From contig JAGYXB010000036.1 in assembly GCA_022495005.1 (NCBI GenBank), forward strand, positions 124,001 through 188,000: a stretch of 64,000 nucleotides of DNA, written 5' to 3'. Every line of letters starts with the position of its first letter. The first letter of the stretch is position 1. Positions 62,218 through 64,000 of the stretch are shown here, piece by piece. Below the pieces are notes generated by a model, which saw only the letters and a list, made by a program, of their open reading frames with translations, was not told where the DNA came from and ran no database searches. Both the position numbers and the translations under genes were made by a program. The DNA comes from Rhyacophila brunnea. Its lineage: Eukaryota; Arthropoda; Insecta; Trichoptera; Rhyacophilidae.

Positions 62218-62300
62218 TCCGTGAACGAGTAGTAAAATGTACGCTTCTAAAGCAGATAGCTGCGAGATCGAATCCCACATGTAGCCGATTGTATGACCAT
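62218..62300 (+). repeat. tRNA-like SINE head fragment
   Basis: GAACGAGTAGTAAAATGTAC with AGCTGCGAGATCGAATCCC shows A-box and B-box-like segments at tRNA spacing. No body could be matched to another copy. Confidence 0.35.
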
Positions 62301-62340
62301 ACTATAATTTCTTAGTTATTGATTTTCGGAGGGTGAAATA

Positions 62341-62600
62341 TTATCATCATCATCATCAGCCTGAATCTATCCACTGCTGGATGAAGGCCTCTTAAAGCTG
62401 CTTCCACTTCTCTAGGTCCTGTGCATTGCGTTGCCACGTACTTCCGCAGAACTTTATCATTTCATCGACCCAGCGGCCTCTAGGTCTACCTTGCGGACGT
62501 TCTGTACTTCTTGGATGACTAGATTTGTCCAACGATTGTCTTTTCTTCGAGCTATGTGTCCAGCCCATCTCCATTTAAGGCTTTTAATAAACTCTATTAA
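62341..62600 (-). pseudogene. RTE-type non-LTR 3' fragment, minus strand
   Basis: Minus-strand open frame (62574-62392) reads MGWTHSSKKRQSLDKSS, then RPQGRPRGRWVDEMIKFCG and TWQRNAQDLEKW, the C-terminal end of an RTE-like ORF. It finishes at a CATCATCATCATCA run (minus-strand TGATGA tail) at 62341-62356. It is less damaged than the copy at 36225-36592. Confidence 0.85.
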
Positions 62601-63168
62601 AGTTATTAAGGTGAGATATATATTTATTTATTTTTTACTATTATATGACTTACGCTGACACCGTGACTAATGCTTAAGGTGACTCTTAACTTTTAATTTG
62701 CCTTCGCATTCCTGAGTACATACTCCATGCCCGGACACTCCGCGATTTGATTCTGCTTGTGGAATGCTTATCACATTTATTAGTTATCGCTTGCGCGTCT
62801 AAGGGTCTTAATTATTAGAACCATTATTTCTGTTGTTTATATCGCTCTGTCCTATCTTTTCATCACGATATTAAATGCAAACATTTTACAGAACATGCCT
62901 GCCGCAAGTAATTGTTTACTTATATAATGTGTGGTTTTTTCGTTTTGACTTGTGGGTAAATGTTAAAATTAAGACATAATAAAAATTTCGGTTATTTACG
63001 ATGTTCATTTTAATTTGACACCATCAGATAATTATCTACATCATCTACTTACACTAGCAATTTCACATTCCTTCTAAAATCATTTATTTGTTTATTAGTT
63101 CTTAAATCGGGTGTGTTGTAGACTTTTGTCACTCTCCAAAAAAATAGGTTTTTAATCAGATTATATCA

Positions 63169-63388
63169 CCCACGATAGCCGCGTGGCTTAAGAGCCGGTC
63201 TATAGTGGTTCGAATCCTGGGTCTGACAAATACACATATTGTTTTTCAATTTGTGTATGAGTCAGAGTATGGATCCAATAGGTTGAGCAAGTGGCTGACA
63301 TCCATTTCTCGTAAAAATAAAATCTGTTAATGCAAACCTCCACTCTGTGGGGCCCATATGATCCTATTAGGATCGGACATGGTCAAAT
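63169..63388 (+). repeat. tRNA-derived SINE S1, second near-full copy
   Basis: It is collinear with 7826-8066: CACGATAGCCGCGTGGC head, B box GGTTCGAATCC (63210-63220), body AATAGGTTGAGCAAGTGGC and tail ATCCTATTAGGATCGGAC. The head is about 15 bp shorter in the variable-loop region. The tail ends in AAATAATAAATAATA. Confidence 0.8.
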
Positions 63389-63591
63389 AATAAATAATAT
63401 ATTTTTCATGAATGGTTGACAGCCATTCGCACAACATATAAAGTTCATGTTGTATATCCAAACACAGTTACGCTTACATAATTTGGTTGGGGGAGATGAT
63501 ATGTAGGTCGATCCCGGATTTAAGAACCATTAAAAAAATACATTTCTAGTACGGTTGGATAATCGACTGTTTATGTAAGTGATTTTTTCTT

Positions 63592-63705
63592 TCGACCATG
63601 TCCGATCCTAATATGATCATATGGGCCTCCACAGAGTTTGTATTAACAGATTTTGTTTTTGGGAGAAATGGATGTCAGCCACTTGCTCAACATTTATTAC
63701 TAAGT
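63592..63705 (-). repeat. SINE S1 3' part, minus strand
   Basis: CGACCATGTCCGATCCTAAT, GATCATATGGGCCTCCACAG and GAGAAATGGATGTCAGCCAC are the complement of the S1 tail and body; the head side is truncated near 63705. Confidence 0.7.
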
Positions 63706-63966
63706 AATTTAATGATGACAAATTAAAATAAAATATCCCAGGCAGCTAACCTTAATTTTTATTATGACGTGATTTTAACATTTACGTGCCAGAAATAAAT
63801 TGTACTATTATATAATCCGCCAAATTCACAATACATTTTAAGTGTCGATAAAAAAAGCATTTTTTTTTTATTAAACATATGAATATAGAATAAGTGTCTG
63901 AGCGGCTTAATTGGACGTAGTTTATAAGCCCACATTGAAAAAATTGGATGTTGCTTTTTAATTTTT

Positions 63967-64000
63967 ATTCAGAATAAGGACCCAATAGGTTGATCGAATA
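63967..64000 (+). repeat. SINE S1 body fragment cut by window end
   Basis: AGAATAAGGACCCAATAGG followed by TTGATCGA matches the S1 core; the copy runs out of the window. Confidence 0.4.

Noticed and set aside
1..64000. CRISPR array, operons, ribosome binding sites or other prokaryotic systems
   Set aside because: Spliced gene structure, SINEs and non-LTR elements show a eukaryotic nuclear genome; no regularly spaced repeats were seen.
1..64000. An autonomous transposon with an intact transposase or reverse transcriptase
   Set aside because: No long open frame (over 120 codons) exists anywhere; all recognised elements are non-autonomous or truncated.

Overview
This is an AT-rich, intron- and transposon-dominated stretch of a eukaryotic nuclear genome. 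The sharp GT/AG splice sites, tRNA-headed SINEs, RTE-type non-LTR fragments ending in (TGATGA)n, TTAGG-like (AACCT) runs and a striated-muscle Ig-domain gene point to an insect. A lepidopteran is my best guess from the RTE tails and the frequent TAGGTAC words, but the order is inference. I see no prokaryotic genes, CRISPR array or intact viral gene.

The one well-supported gene is on the minus strand. Five consecutive coding exons (25372-25200, 23703-23564, 9699-9678, 9472-9310, 6845-6704) join in frame with consensus splice sites. They encode the N-terminal 213 residues of a giant projectin/twitchin-class muscle protein: two I-set Ig domains joined by a short linker encoded by a 22-nt micro-exon. 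An in-frame stop lies 15 nt upstream of the ATG, and a probable splice acceptor sits in the 5' UTR at 25471/25472. The rest of the gene lies beyond base 1. The 13.9-kb second intron and the 2.5-kb fourth intron are packed with transposon relics.

From about 25.5 kb to 64 kb no convincing coding gene is seen. This is either a long 5' intron/upstream regulatory region of the same gene or intergenic DNA. CpG- and GC-rich islands stand out at 18.3-18.7, 35.8-36.06, 47.3-47.4, 55.4-55.7 and 56.65-57.2 kb. The last holds a perfect minus-strand GTAAGT donor and is the best candidate for a leader exon/promoter. Two short unrecognised coding-like stretches lie near 40.0-40.5 and 45.2-45.4 kb.

The mobile-element content is rich and nested. 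It includes three copies of a Helentron-associated (HINE-like) element, one of them inserted in the arm of a 2.1-kb foldback element. There are hAT-like elements with 8-bp target duplications, a P/hAT-like MITE inside an RTE fragment, several TA-flanked MITEs, a family of near-perfect palindromes (one inserted in a SINE), a hairpin with a telomere-like core, several tRNA-derived SINE families sharing a core and tail, five non-LTR 3' fragments, and a 590-bp repeat present as an inverted pair 27 kb apart. The novelty here is mostly in these non-autonomous elements. No self-contained new biochemical system is visible.
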